A DNA stretch of 29,097 bases from Thermoanaerobacterales bacterium UBA4877. GTDB lineage: Bacteria; Bacillota; Thermoanaerobacteria; Thermoanaerobacterales; UBA4877. The notes beneath the pieces are model-generated. The model did not search any database and had not been told where the DNA came from. It was given only the letters and a program-made list of their open reading frames with translations. A program made the translations under genes and the position numbers. Shown here in pieces: positions 8,098-16,235 of this stretch (its first letter is position 1; every line of letters starts with the position of its first letter). The stretch covers positions 1 through 29,097 of the forward strand of contig DHDL01000035.1 of NCBI GenBank assembly GCA_002399345.1, in the 5' to 3' direction.

Positions 8098-8871
8098 TCA
8101 CCTCCCGAGATTTGTTGGAATAACCATTGAATATTCACCATTTATAACCGATGTCCTCACCCCATAAGCCGTATATATATTCTCTTCATTTATGACTGAA
8201 TGTGTGCTGCCGTCCGCAATCACATTGCCTCCATTCATTAAAATTATGTTATCACAAAAATTAAGTGAGAGATTAAGATCATGCATTATCGTAACTATAG
8301 TCATACCCTTGCTAGAAAGACTTCTTAATAAATTCATTACGTCCATCTGATATTTGATATCCAGATGCGATACGGGCTCATCAAGCAAAAGCATCCTGGG
8401 TTGCTGGGCCAGTGCCCTCGCAATAAGAACCCTCTGAACCTCGCCTCCGCTTATCTCATACAAACTCCTGTCTTTAAGATCGTAGACCCCACACATTTCA
8501 AGGCATTCATTTACTATATTCAAATCCTCTGCGCTGCCGTTACCAAAAGCATCGAGATACGGGCTCCTTCCCATCATCACAGTCTCAAATACCGAAAATC
8601 CTTTGGAATAACTTCCATCCTGAGGGACCAGGCCGATGGTCTTAGCCCTTTCCCGGCAGTCGGTGTCTAAAATATCCCTGCCGAATATATAAACAGTATC
8701 CCTTTTTTGCAGCCAGTATCCGGATAAATGACGCACAAGGGTTGTCTTACCCGCTCCATTCGGCCCGAGAATACCGGTTACGAGCCCATCATCTATATTC
8801 ACTGTGATATTGTCTAATATTTTTTTACCGTTCAGACAAAAATTCAAATTATGAACCTCAACAGCGTGCAA
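8098..8871 (-). CDS. btuD: Cobalamin/corrinoid ABC transporter ATP-binding protein
   Basis: Cytoplasmic ATPase (257 aa) of a BtuCDF/FhuC-type importer. Walker A GPNGAGKT is at 36-43, the Q-loop glutamine near 84, signature SGGEVQ at 141-146, Walker B LLLDEP at 161-166, and switch His197 in TIMHD. The start is TTG, placed by AAGGGG inside the end of btuC, and the TTG follows the btuC TGA directly, so the two are coupled. Sequence alone cannot separate B12 from siderophore or haem transport; the riboswitch upstream and cob genes downstream decide for corrinoid. Confidence 0.92.
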   Translation of the reverse strand: MHAVEVHNLNFCLNGKKILDNITVNIDDGLVTGILGPNGAGKTTLVRHLSGYWLQKRDTVYIFGRDILDTDCRERAKTIGLVPQDGSYSKGFSVFETVMMGRSPYLDAFGNGSAEDLNIVNECLEMCGVYDLKDRSLYEISGGEVQRVLIARALAQQPRMLLLDEPVSHLDIKYQMDVMNLLRSLSSKGMTIVTIMHDLNLSLNFCDNIILMNGGNVIADGSTHSVINEENIYTAYGVRTSVINGEYSMVIPTNLGR

Positions 8872-9891
8872 TCAAACCATCCCCTTGTTCCTCTTCAGCA
8901 GATAAATAAAAAACGGGCCGCCCATTAAAGCGGTAATTATGCCCACAGGTATCTCCACCGGGCTTAATATGCATCTGGAGATTGTGTCCGTAATACACAT
9001 AAAACCTGCCCCGCCGATCAAAGATAGGATAAAAAGCCTGCGGTTGTCATACCCGGATATCATCCTCATCACATGAGGGACCACCAACCCTACAAAACCT
9101 ATTATCCCGCTCACAGATACGCAGGCTGCCGTGACCAGAGAGGATATTATAACCAACTTTCTCTTTAGCCTCTCCACATCGACACCCAGGCCGTATGCCG
9201 TCTCATCGCCAAACTGCATGAGGTTGAGTTCCCATGTATGAAACATCAAAAGCACAATGCCAGCCGCCGTGAATGTTAGGCAGAATATAACTTTGTCCCA
9301 TGAAGCAGACACAAAGCTGCCCATGGTCCAGTAAACGATCTGCTGCATATCGTTATGGTCAAAAAACATAATAAGAGACATCCCGGCAGTCAGCAGATTT
9401 CCCAAAGCCACGCCTGATAGAAGCAGCGTATTTACCGGTACCCTGCCGTTTACCCTGGATATGGCCAGTGCAACGAAACTCACCGCAAGAGCACCTGCAA
9501 ATGCAAAAACATTAGTTATACCGATGCTCCATAATCCACCGGCAAAACTAAAGGCTATTGCGACCGAAGCACCAAAAGCTGCGCCTGAAGAAACGCCTAT
9601 GATATACGGTTCAGCCAGCGGGTTACGAAAAACAGCCTGGTACGTCAGACCCACCGTAGACAGACCAGCTCCTACGATACAGGCCAGTATAACCCTGGGT
9701 AGTCTGATATTCATTATTATTATTGCATGGGACGGCAACATATCACCCTTAAGGTTAAAAACTTGGCCTATTAAAATATTCAAAGCTTCAAGAGGCGAGA
9801 TATCGCTGCTGCCCACCACCAATCCGGTAAGGATACTTATAAAAAGAAATATGATAGACAAAGTTAATAAAAAATAAAATCTTTTATTCAT
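8872..9891 (-). CDS. btuC: Cobalamin/corrinoid ABC transporter permease
   Basis: FecCD-family permease, 339 aa, with about ten hydrophobic helices, the membrane channel of the importer. Recognisable family segments include RLPRVILACIVGAGLS near 64-79, NPLAEPYIIGVSSGAAFGA near 92-110, and GIIGFVGLVVPHVMRM near 263-278, the last being the cytoplasmic coupling region that contacts the ATPase. The ATG follows AAGGGG with 5-nt spacing; that site overlaps the btuF stop. It lies between the binding protein and the ATPase, the standard order. The corrinoid substrate is inferred from operon context. Confidence 0.92.
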   Translation of the reverse strand: MNKRFYFLLTLSIIFLFISILTGLVVGSSDISPLEALNILIGQVFNLKGDMLPSHAIIIMNIRLPRVILACIVGAGLSTVGLTYQAVFRNPLAEPYIIGVSSGAAFGASVAIAFSFAGGLWSIGITNVFAFAGALAVSFVALAISRVNGRVPVNTLLLSGVALGNLLTAGMSLIMFFDHNDMQQIVYWTMGSFVSASWDKVIFCLTFTAAGIVLLMFHTWELNLMQFGDETAYGLGVDVERLKRKLVIISSLVTAACVSVSGIIGFVGLVVPHVMRMISGYDNRRLFILSLIGGAGFMCITDTISRCILSPVEIPVGIITALMGGPFFIYLLKRNKGMV

Positions 9892-9900
9892 CTAAACCCC

Positions 9901-10821
9901 TTACTTATCCAATTCCGGATGAATTATTTTAGCCATCTGATTTATACCGTCAAGTATACGGCTTGTAGGCCTTACTATGGTGTTGTCATCCACTATAAAT
10001 ATTTTACCATTTTTGGCCGCCTTGGTATCCTTATACCCGGCCAAACCTGAAATCTTGTCCACCTCTCCGGCATGCTTTGAGGCAATTATTATATCAGGCT
10101 GGTGCTCAACCATTTTCTCCAGACTATAATCCTGCCATCCGTCTACATCGGAGGCCACATTAGTTCCTCCGGCAATATTTATAACCTTGTCTATAAATGT
10201 ATTCTTTCCAGCTGTAAAATTACTTTGACCCAATGACACAACAAAATATACCTTCGGCCTGTTCTTGCCTTTAACCCTTTTCTCAACAACCGCCACTCCG
10301 TCTTTGATCTTTTTAATTATGGCATTGGCCTTTTCAGTGCTGCCTGTTATCTTCCCGATCATCTCATAAGATCTATAAATATCATTAAAAGCATCGGGCT
10401 GCGTGACAACAACCGGTATATCGGAATCCTTCAGTTTCTTAGCATTTTCCTTGCCGAAGGAGCTACCCACCAGTACAATATCAGGCTGCGCCGCTACTAT
10501 AGCCTCAATGTTTGGTGTGGAAAAACCCCCTAATTGTTCTTTATCTTTCACCTCGGGCGGATAATCGTCATACTCTGAAACCCCGACGATCTTATCCTGC
10601 AGGCCAAACTCATATAAGATTTCCGTGGTGCTGGGAGCCATAGAGACAATTCTACCCGGCTTTTTGTCTACGGTTGTTTTAGAGCCCATAAAATCCGTAA
10701 CTGTCAATGGAAAACCAGGCGCTTGTGTATCATCCCCGGCGGGTTTTCCGGCATAACCGCATCCTGCAAACAGCATCATGATCATCATCAAAGATAATAC
10801 AAAGGATACATGTTTTTTCAA
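9901..10821 (-). CDS. btuF: Cobalamin/corrinoid ABC transporter substrate-binding lipoprotein
   Basis: Extracytoplasmic class III (helical backbone) binding protein, 306 aa, lipid-anchored. A basic and hydrophobic signal peptide ends in the lipobox LFAGC, with lipidated Cys21. A segment RIVSMAPSTTEILYEFG near 59-75 is typical of BtuF-like proteins. An in-frame ATG at 10830 directly abuts AAGGGG with no spacing; TTG 10821 lies 9 nt after it and begins MKKHVSF, so I prefer TTG. It is the first gene under the riboswitch. The ligand could be cobalamin or cobinamide; the cobU/cobS/cobC set suggests that incomplete corrinoids are useful cargo. Confidence 0.9.
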   Translation of the reverse strand: MKKHVSFVLSLMMIMMLFAGCGYAGKPAGDDTQAPGFPLTVTDFMGSKTTVDKKPGRIVSMAPSTTEILYEFGLQDKIVGVSEYDDYPPEVKDKEQLGGFSTPNIEAIVAAQPDIVLVGSSFGKENAKKLKDSDIPVVVTQPDAFNDIYRSYEMIGKITGSTEKANAIIKKIKDGVAVVEKRVKGKNRPKVYFVVSLGQSNFTAGKNTFIDKVINIAGGTNVASDVDGWQDYSLEKMVEHQPDIIIASKHAGEVDKISGLAGYKDTKAAKNGKIFIVDDNTIVRPTSRILDGINQMAKIIHPELDK

Positions 10822-10850
10822 TATGCTCATCCCCTTAGGTTTTAATTACA

Positions 10851-10876
10851 TAAAAAATACTACCCCTTCGGGTAGG
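10851..10876 (-). terminator. Riboswitch expression-platform terminator
   Basis: In the minus RNA, CUACCC and GGGUAG (10875-10870 with 10865-10860) form a 6-bp stem with loop GAAG, followed by UAUUUUUUA. It lies between the aptamer and btuF, 20 nt before the ribosome binding site. The loop and left arm include CCGAAGG, complementary to CCUUCGG just after the aptamer (see findings), so a terminator/antiterminator switch is likely. Confidence 0.75.
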
Positions 10877-10927
10877 TCATCTTTAATCTTTAACATTACA
10901 AATGCCTTGCCTTCCCTCCGAAGGTGT

Positions 10928-11084
10928 AATTAAACAAGCGGCAGGTCTCCTGGCTTGCACTTCATACTACTCTCCGGGCCTTCCCATATCGGTGGCCGTA
11001 ATTTACGGATTTCATCCATGCTTACAGTAGCGGGGGCTGTAGCGGTTTTTCACCGTTTTCCCTTAACCGTTTTCTTATGTAATT
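10928..11084 (-). promoter_or_regulatory. Cobalamin (B12) riboswitch aptamer
   Basis: The minus strand has the B12 box (AGCCAGGAGACCUGCC, at 10955-10940), the upstream core CCCGCUACUGUAAGC near 11034-11020, GGUGAAAAACCG near 11051-11040 and GGGAAGGC near 10985-10978, all in the order of the cobalamin riboswitch family. P1 closes it: AAUUACAUAAG (11084-11074) pairs with CUUGUUUAAUU (10938-10928), 11 positions with one mismatch. Binding of adenosylcobalamin or a related cobamide should switch the btuF-to-aminotransferase operon off. It fills most of the 382-bp gap between btuF and rqcH. Confidence 0.95.
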
Positions 11085-11120
11085 TTAGGAGTAAACTATA
11101 ATTATTAAATACACAATTTT

Positions 11121-11148
11121 ATTATATCATCAAAGATAATAGTTTAAA
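11121..11148 (-). promoter_or_regulatory. Promoter of the cobalamin operon
   Basis: On the minus strand TATAAT (11126-11121) is preceded by TTTAAA (11148-11143) with 16 nt between. The -10 is perfect and the -35 weak. The predicted start near 11114 leaves about 30 nt before the riboswitch P1 stem. Confidence 0.55.
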
Positions 11149-11175
11149 ACATCAAAATACGATATATGATATACT
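11143..11175 (+). promoter_or_regulatory. Promoter of rqcH
   Basis: On the plus strand the same palindromic TTTAAA (11143-11148) stands 16 nt before TATGAT (11165-11170), with TATACT overlapping at 11170-11175. The start would lie a little before the AAAGGAGG of rqcH. The -35 is weak and the exact -10 uncertain. Confidence 0.4.
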
Positions 11176-11203
11176 ATACCTACACATAAAGGAGGTGTAA
11201 GCA

Positions 11204-12925
11204 ATGCCATTAGACGGCATAGGTTTAAGAGCATTAACAAGTGAAATAAATATAAGTGTTATAGATTGCAAGGTGGAAAGGGTATATCAACCGGAAAAAT
11301 ATGAAGTAATACTTAACTTAAGAAGGCCTAAGCTAAATACTAAATTATTGATTAATTGCCACCCTATCTTATCCCGCATATGCATATCGGAGTCGAACAA
11401 AAAAAATCCAGTAAACCCACCGCCTTTTTGTATGCTCCTCAGAAAATATCTTGAGGGAGGTAAAATCACAGGCATAAATCAAAGGGGACTGGACAGAATT
11501 GCCATATTAACGTTTAAATCCTGGAAGGATGAAACTCTGAATCTCTACGTAGAAATAATGGGTAAAAACTCCAATATCATTTTAACCGATAAAAATAGCA
11601 AAATAATAGATGCCATGAGGCACGTATATCCCGATATGAGCCGCGTACGCAGCGTGCTTCCCGGACTAACCTACTCATACCCGCCTGCACAAAATAAAAT
11701 CAATCTTGCAGAGGCAGATGAAAATGAAATCCGCGAGGTTTTTAATATAAGCTCGGACAAACCACTTCAAAGGTTTCTTGTTGAGCACTTTGAGGGATTC
11801 AGTCCCTTTCTATCTTATTCTCTTGCTTTATCCTGCGGGTGCGATCCTTTAAATAGGCATTATGACAAAGACACTGTAATATATAATTTGTTAGAAATGA
11901 AAGACAGCATTTTAAAAAATAAATACTCCCCCACTATTTATGTTGATAATGACACATATAAGGATTTTTTGCCGTTCTGTTTCAACGTTTATAAGCCTGT
12001 CGGATACGACTCCATGTCAGAAATGACGGAAAAGTTTTATGAGCAAAGAGAATTAAGCAGGATTGCTAATGACAGACTTTCGATGCTTACAAAAGTAATC
12101 AACGGAAACTTAAACAGATGCTACAGAAAATTAGAAAATCTGCAATCTGAACTGGATTCAGGAAAGGAAAGGGACCGATATAAAGAACATGCTGATTTGT
12201 TAATGGCTAATTTATATTCTATTAAAAAAGGCATGCAGTCGATAGAACTTAAAAATATATTCAGAGAAAATGGTGAAATTACAAAAATAAAACTAGACCC
12301 ATCTAAAACCGCCATAGAAAATGCACAGCGTTATTATAAAAAATACAATAAGTTAAAGAATTCCATCAAATATATTACCGGTCAGATAAAAGATACAAAA
12401 GACGAGATAGAATACCTCGAATCGGAACTTAATAACCTGCAAAACATAGAAGATACATCGGAAATTGATGAAATAAAAAATGAGCTGGAAGCAACGGGAT
12501 ATATCAAACACAAGAAAAACAAAAAGAAAATCATACCTAAGTCTAAACCGCGTCATTTTAAATCATCTGGCGGCTACGATATATTTGTAGGAAAAAACAA
12601 CATACAAAATGACAAACTCACCTTACACTATGCCCAGGCTGCTGATATCTGGCTTCATACCAAAGACATTCCCGGCAGCCATGTCATTATAAAGGCAAAT
12701 AACAGTGAACTGCCGGGCAGCACCCTGCTTGAGGCTGCCAAACTGGCCGCTTACTTCAGCAAAGCCAGGAAATCCAGTAATGTTCCGGTGGATTATACAT
12801 ACAAAAAATATGTCAGAAAACCATCGGGTGCAAAACCAGGTAAGGTAATATATGCTAATCAGAAAACTCTGTATGTAACACCTACCGCCGAAGACATAAA
12901 TAAACTCAGAGACAGGCAGCTATGA
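11204..12925 (+). CDS. rqcH: Rqc2/RqcH-type NFACT ribosome quality control protein
   Basis: NFACT-family protein of 573 aa, the bacterial Rqc2 homologue that binds obstructed 50S subunits with peptidyl-tRNA and adds C-terminal alanine tails. It is often annotated as a fibronectin-binding protein. The NFACT-N domain includes Asp97-Arg98 in GLDRIAI, at the same positions as the DR residues needed in Bacillus RqcH. Residues ~270-430 form helical hairpins and a coiled coil (rich in K, E, L). The NFACT-R domain, about 445-560, has [19 protein letters not shown] and VTPTAEDI. The ATG follows AAAGGAGGTG at ideal spacing. It converges on pyrR, with a 6-bp overlap of the 3' ends and no strong terminator between. 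Confidence 0.92.
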   Translation: MPLDGIGLRALTSEINISVIDCKVERVYQPEKYEVILNLRRPKLNTKLLINCHPILSRICISESNKKNPVNPPPFCMLLRKYLEGGKITGINQRGLDRIAILTFKSWKDETLNLYVEIMGKNSNIILTDKNSKIIDAMRHVYPDMSRVRSVLPGLTYSYPPAQNKINLAEADENEIREVFNISSDKPLQRFLVEHFEGFSPFLSYSLALSCGCDPLNRHYDKDTVIYNLLEMKDSILKNKYSPTIYVDNDTYKDFLPFCFNVYKPVGYDSMSEMTEKFYEQRELSRIANDRLSMLTKVINGNLNRCYRKLENLQSELDSGKERDRYKEHADLLMANLYSIKKGMQSIELKNIFRENGEITKIKLDPSKTAIENAQRYYKKYNKLKNSIKYITGQIKDTKDEIEYLESELNNLQNIEDTSEIDEIKNELEATGYIKHKKNKKKIIPKSKPRHFKSSGGYDIFVGKNNIQNDKLTLHYAQAADIWLHTKDIPGSHVIIKANNSELPGSTLLEAAKLAAYFSKARKSSNVPVDYTYKKYVRKPSGAKPGKVIYANQKTLYVTPTAEDINKLRDRQL

Positions 12926-13456
12926 TTCGTTTATAGTAACCCTGTCCTTATCGTCTATCTCGGTAACCTCCACATTCACCAACTCGCTACCGGATGTCGG
13001 CACGTTTTTGCCGACATAATCCGGCCGGATGGGCAGTTCTCTGTGACCCCTGTCCACAAGAACCGCCAGCTGTATCTTGCGTGGCCTGCCCCTATGCACT
13101 AAAGCATCCATGGCCGCCCTTGCTGTCCGCCCTGTATATATGACGTCGTCCACTATAACCACGATTTTATTATCGACCTCAAATTCAAGATCCTCTTTGT
13201 GCACCTGAGGGTCACCGTAGGCCGGTTTCAGATCGTCCCTGTAAAACGTTATATCCAGCGCGCCGGTCGGCACCTTTTTACCTTCTATTTTATGCATCTC
13301 ACTCCCCAATCTCACGGCTAAAGGATACCCTCTTCTCTTTATTCCTATAAGGATCACATCCGTGATATCCTTATTCTTCTCTATTATCTCATGAGCCATC
13401 CTTGTAATAGCTCTGTTCATTGCCTGCTTATCCATTATTTCCGCTTTAAAATTCAA
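12920..13456 (-). CDS. pyrR: PyrR: pyrimidine operon attenuator / uracil phosphoribosyltransferase
   Basis: 178 aa, close to Bacillus PyrR along its full length. UMP- or UTP-bound PyrR binds pyr leader RNA and promotes termination; it also makes UMP from uracil and PRPP. The PRPP loop [13 protein letters not shown] is at 99-111, and [11 protein letters not shown] near 18-28 and [12 protein letters not shown] near 133-144 are family signatures. The open frame runs up to 13561, but AGGAGGG lies 6 nt before TTG 13456, which gives [11 protein letters not shown], aligned with Bacillus MNQKAVILDEQ. No pyrimidine biosynthesis gene lies nearby, so it is an orphan pyrR. Its leader carries a terminator-like hairpin. 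Confidence 0.94.
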   Translation of the reverse strand: MNFKAEIMDKQAMNRAITRMAHEIIEKNKDITDVILIGIKRRGYPLAVRLGSEMHKIEGKKVPTGALDITFYRDDLKPAYGDPQVHKEDLEFEVDNKIVVIVDDVIYTGRTARAAMDALVHRGRPRKIQLAVLVDRGHRELPIRPDYVGKNVPTSGSELVNVEVTEIDDKDRVTINES

Positions 13457-13470
13457 CCGCGACCCTCCTA

Positions 13471-13502
13471 ATAAAAAGCTTCTTATCCAATACGATAAGA
13501 AG
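13471..13502 (-). terminator. Terminator-like hairpin in the pyrR leader
   Basis: In the minus RNA CUUCUUAUC (13502-13494) pairs perfectly with GAUAAGAAG (13487-13479) around a 6-nt loop, followed by CUUUUUAUU. It ends one base before the AGGAGG of pyrR and lies downstream of the predicted pyrR promoter, so transcripts must pass it. It either attenuates pyrR or terminates read-through from spoIIM. Confidence 0.7.
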
Positions 13503-13542
13503 TTAAAATATTCAAGCCGATCAAAATACACTCTTTTAAAAT

Positions 13543-13572
13543 ATATTAACATCCTTATCATACGTATGTCAA
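13543..13572 (-). promoter_or_regulatory. Promoter of pyrR
   Basis: Perfect TTGACA (13572-13567), overlapping the spoIIM stop codon, an 18-nt spacer and TAATAT (13548-13543, four of six). The start near 13536 gives an ~80-nt leader that contains the hairpin at 13479-13502. Confidence 0.6.
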
Positions 13573-14189
13573 CTTATAAATACCTTTATCAGGTAAACTG
13601 AAAAGTAGGCCTCAATAAAAGAACCTAAAATAATCAGTAGGAAAATTGATGCAATAACAATGGTATATCCTATAAAATCCTTTACAAGATTGGATATCCC
13701 ATTGGACCTGTTCCTGAAAACATATAGAGCAAAATTAATTGCCATCACACCTATGATAATTAACGCCGGAAGTATGAAGATATTGGAAGGCAGCATTGAT
13801 ACCATAGCAAAGACTATACCTTTCCTCTGAAGCCTGTTTACTAAAAAGGAAAGGGTAAAACCAAATATAAAACCACGCAGAGATATTAATATCAATATAA
13901 TTGGTATCCCGATAAATGTGGCTCCCATAATCCATATAAAAAAGCATATGCGGAAATTATTTGCCAGAGACTGTAACAATACACTGGAATTACTTATCTC
14001 GGTATTTGAGAATAGCTGAAAAAAACCGTTCAAATAATTAAGAAGCTCCATATTCTGGACATCGGTTAGTGACCTTGTACTCATATACCCGGTTATAATA
14101 CCAACGCATAATAATAAGATACATAGAAAATATAACAGTAAATTATTCCTGATGTGCTTTATAAATAAGCTTAAAAAACGTCGCGGCAA
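13569..14189 (-). CDS. spoIIM: Stage II sporulation protein M
   Basis: Membrane protein of 206 aa from the SpoIIM (DUF95) family. With SpoIID and SpoIIP it forms the engulfment machine that remodels septal peptidoglycan so the mother cell can surround the forespore. Four to five hydrophobic helices are visible (about 17-36, 85-125, 130-155, 172-200), including [19 protein letters not shown] with the conserved Gly-rich turn. The start is TTG (MPRRFLSLF) after AGGAGGT. Upstream is a possible sigma-E promoter. It stands apart from spoIID and spoIIP. Some SpoIIM-family proteins are general membrane proteins, but the length and context favour the sporulation member. Confidence 0.87.
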   Translation of the reverse strand: MPRRFLSLFIKHIRNNLLLYFLCILLLCVGIITGYMSTRSLTDVQNMELLNYLNGFFQLFSNTEISNSSVLLQSLANNFRICFFIWIMGATFIGIPIILILISLRGFIFGFTLSFLVNRLQRKGIVFAMVSMLPSNIFILPALIIIGVMAINFALYVFRNRSNGISNLVKDFIGYTIVIASIFLLIILGSFIEAYFSVYLIKVFIS

Positions 14190-14213
14190 AAGAATTACCT
14201 CCTATCCTAAAAT

Positions 14214-14242
14214 AAGATATGATTTTTAATTGGACAATATTA
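14214..14242 (-). promoter_or_regulatory. Possible sigma-E promoter of spoIIM
   Basis: Minus strand TAATATT (14242-14236), 14 nt, then CATATCTT (14221-14214) resembles sigma-E elements (KMATAWW and CATAnnnT). The start would be near 14206, leaving a very short leader before AGGAGGT. Plausible because spoIIM is sigma-E dependent in Bacillus, but the match is only fair. Confidence 0.35.
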
Positions 14243-14256
14243 CCCCAAAGATATGG

Positions 14257-14285
14257 TTTAAATAATGGCGCCAATCTGATAAAAT
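14257..14285 (+). promoter_or_regulatory. Promoter of the ABC-F gene
   Basis: TTTAAA (14257-14262), 17 nt, TAAAAT (14280-14285). The -10 matches five of six. The predicted start is close to the ribosome binding site TTGGAGG at 14292-14298. Confidence 0.45.
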
Positions 14286-14306
14286 CGTGTTATTGGAGGT
14301 ATAAAT

Positions 14307-16226
14307 ATGACTATAATGCGATGTACGGATGTTTCAAAAACCTTCGGTATAAATGAGGTACTTACAAATATAAACTTTGTTATAGAAAGCCGAGACCGCA
14401 TAGGTATTGTGGGAAACAACGGCTGCGGAAAATCAACCCTGCTGGGTATATTAGCAGGGGATATGGAGCGTGACACAGGAGAGATTGTCACAGCATCAGG
14501 CACTTCCATTGGTTATCTGAAGCAAAATACGGTTATATCCTCAGAGGAAACCCTCTGGAAAGAAATGATAGATGAGTACAGCGATATCAAAGAACTTGAA
14601 GGAAAACTCAGATCAATCGAAACCCAAATAGCCCGGCTTGGCTCTATGGGCAAAGTTGATGATGAATTGTTTGATCGTTATGAAAAGATACGAACCATGT
14701 ATGAAGATAAAAACGGGTATGCATGCGAAAGCATCGTAAGGGGAACCCTGGACGGTCTGGAATTTACTAAAGAGGATTATGACCGCCCTATATCGGAATT
14801 CAGCGGCGGCCAGAAAAATAAAATCATGCTGGCCAAAATACTACAGCGCCGTCCGGATTTGCTGCTCTTAGACGAGCCTACCAACTATCTTGATATCCCG
14901 TCCTGCGAATGGCTGGAAGATTATCTTAAAAATTATGACAGGTCCGTTATAGTTGTCTCCCATGACAGATACTTCCTCAACGGATTCGTAAATAAGATAT
15001 TCAATATTCACGATCATACATTGGATACGTATAACGGCGATTATGATAACTTTATAAAGATAAGGGAAAAACGCCGTAAGCAGCGCGAAAAGGATTATAT
15101 GCTTCAAAGAAAAGAAATAGACAGGTTAATGAATATAATAGAAGTTCAAAAACAAAGAAACACGGAAAAAAGTACAAGAATTGCATCCAGCAAGGAAAAG
15201 ATGCTAAAAAAAATAAAGGTGATTGAAAAACCTAAGACTCAGTCAAAGATGAGGCTGGATTTTAAGATAGCATCCGAGTCCAGCAATATCGTCATAAAAA
15301 CCGACGATATTGCAAAGTCCTTTGATGAAAAGAAGGTCTTTGACCATATAAATATTTCGATTAACAAAGGTGAAAAAGTTGCACTTATCGGTCCCAACGG
15401 TTCGGGAAAATCAACACTGCTTAAAATATTGACAGGAGACTTAAAGCCTACTGAGGGAGAAGTCATTTATGGGAGACGGGTAAATTTTAGCTATCTGAGC
15501 CAGGAGAGAACGGATCTTAATTTTGAAAATACTTTGATGGATGAGATATGGTCGGTGGATTCAGCCTTAAAACAGGTCGAGGTCAGAAATCTATTGAGCT
15601 ATTTTCTCTTTGTTGGTGACGATGTTTTTAAAAAGGTATCCACACTCAGCGGTGGTGAACTTGTCAGACTATCCTTTGCAAAATTGGTTATATCGCAGGC
15701 TAATCTTTTAATATTGGATGAACCCACCAATCACCTCGACATACCATCCAAAGAGATTATAGAGGATGCTATAACAAGGTATAAGGGAACGGTATTATTT
15801 ATATCTCATGATAGATACTTTATAAATAAATTGGCAAGCAGAATACTAGAATTGGACAACGGTAAGGTATCTGAATACCTAGGTAACTATTCTTACTATG
15901 TCGATAAGAAACGCCGACTTAAAAATATGGAAAATGATGAGTCGCAGCCTGATGTCATTAGTAAAACACAGCGATCCAATATGTTTAAAAAGGAAAGAGA
16001 TAAGATAAATAAGCGGAAGGCAGCCCTTCAAAAACTTAACGATATGGAAAACATGATTGAAACAACTGAAAACACAATCAAAATGCTGGAGGAAAAGATG
16101 GCTGATCCATCACTCTATCAAAATGATGACCAGGCCAGAGAAACAGCTCTGAAATACAATCAGCTTAAAGAGACGCTTAAAGATTATTATAATCAATGGG
16201 AAAAAATGATGGAGTCCTCGGATTAA
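14307..16226 (+). CDS. ABC-F family ATP-binding protein
   Basis: Soluble protein of 639 aa with two ABC domains and no membrane segments, a ribosome-associated translation factor class (YdiF/Uup-like). Walker A motifs GNNGCGKST (36-44) and GPNGSGKST (362-370); signatures SGGQ (166-169) and SGGE (448-451); Walker B with Glu190 and Glu472 followed by PTNYLD and PTNHLD. The interdomain linker (about 245-310, very rich in Lys, Arg, Gln) is the P-site tRNA interaction motif. Residues ~545-635 form a C-terminal coiled coil. ABC-F proteins act on stalled ribosomes and some give antibiotic resistance; the linker gives no clear resistance assignment. ATG follows TTGGAGG. Its stop overlaps that of the convergent NUDIX gene. 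Confidence 0.92.
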   Translation: MTIMRCTDVSKTFGINEVLTNINFVIESRDRIGIVGNNGCGKSTLLGILAGDMERDTGEIVTASGTSIGYLKQNTVISSEETLWKEMIDEYSDIKELEGKLRSIETQIARLGSMGKVDDELFDRYEKIRTMYEDKNGYACESIVRGTLDGLEFTKEDYDRPISEFSGGQKNKIMLAKILQRRPDLLLLDEPTNYLDIPSCEWLEDYLKNYDRSVIVVSHDRYFLNGFVNKIFNIHDHTLDTYNGDYDNFIKIREKRRKQREKDYMLQRKEIDRLMNIIEVQKQRNTEKSTRIASSKEKMLKKIKVIEKPKTQSKMRLDFKIASESSNIVIKTDDIAKSFDEKKVFDHINISINKGEKVALIGPNGSGKSTLLKILTGDLKPTEGEVIYGRRVNFSYLSQERTDLNFENTLMDEIWSVDSALKQVEVRNLLSYFLFVGDDVFKKVSTLSGGELVRLSFAKLVISQANLLILDEPTNHLDIPSKEIIEDAITRYKGTVLFISHDRYFINKLASRILELDNGKVSEYLGNYSYYVDKKRRLKNMENDESQPDVISKTQRSNMFKKERDKINKRKAALQKLNDMENMIETTENTIKMLEEKMADPSLYQNDDQARETALKYNQLKETLKDYYNQWEKMMESSD

Positions 16227-16235
16227 GACTCCATC
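16201..16235 (-). terminator. Terminator folded into the NUDIX and ABC-F 3' ends
   Basis: GATGGAGTC (16208-16216) and GACTCCATC (16227-16235) form a 9-bp stem with both overlapping stop codons in the loop. In the minus RNA it is followed by AUUUUUUCC (16207-16201), so it ends the steA-to-NUDIX transcript. There is no U-run on the plus side, so for the ABC-F mRNA it is only a hairpin. Confidence 0.8.

Noticed and set aside
9461..9877. 138-codon plus-strand frame antisense to btuC
   Set aside because: Alanine-, proline- and threonine-rich composition is typical of an antisense shadow of a membrane protein.
12911..12946. GACAGG/CCTGTC repeat at the rqcH-pyrR junction as a terminator
   Set aside because: Only 6 bp with a 24-nt loop and no T-run on either strand.
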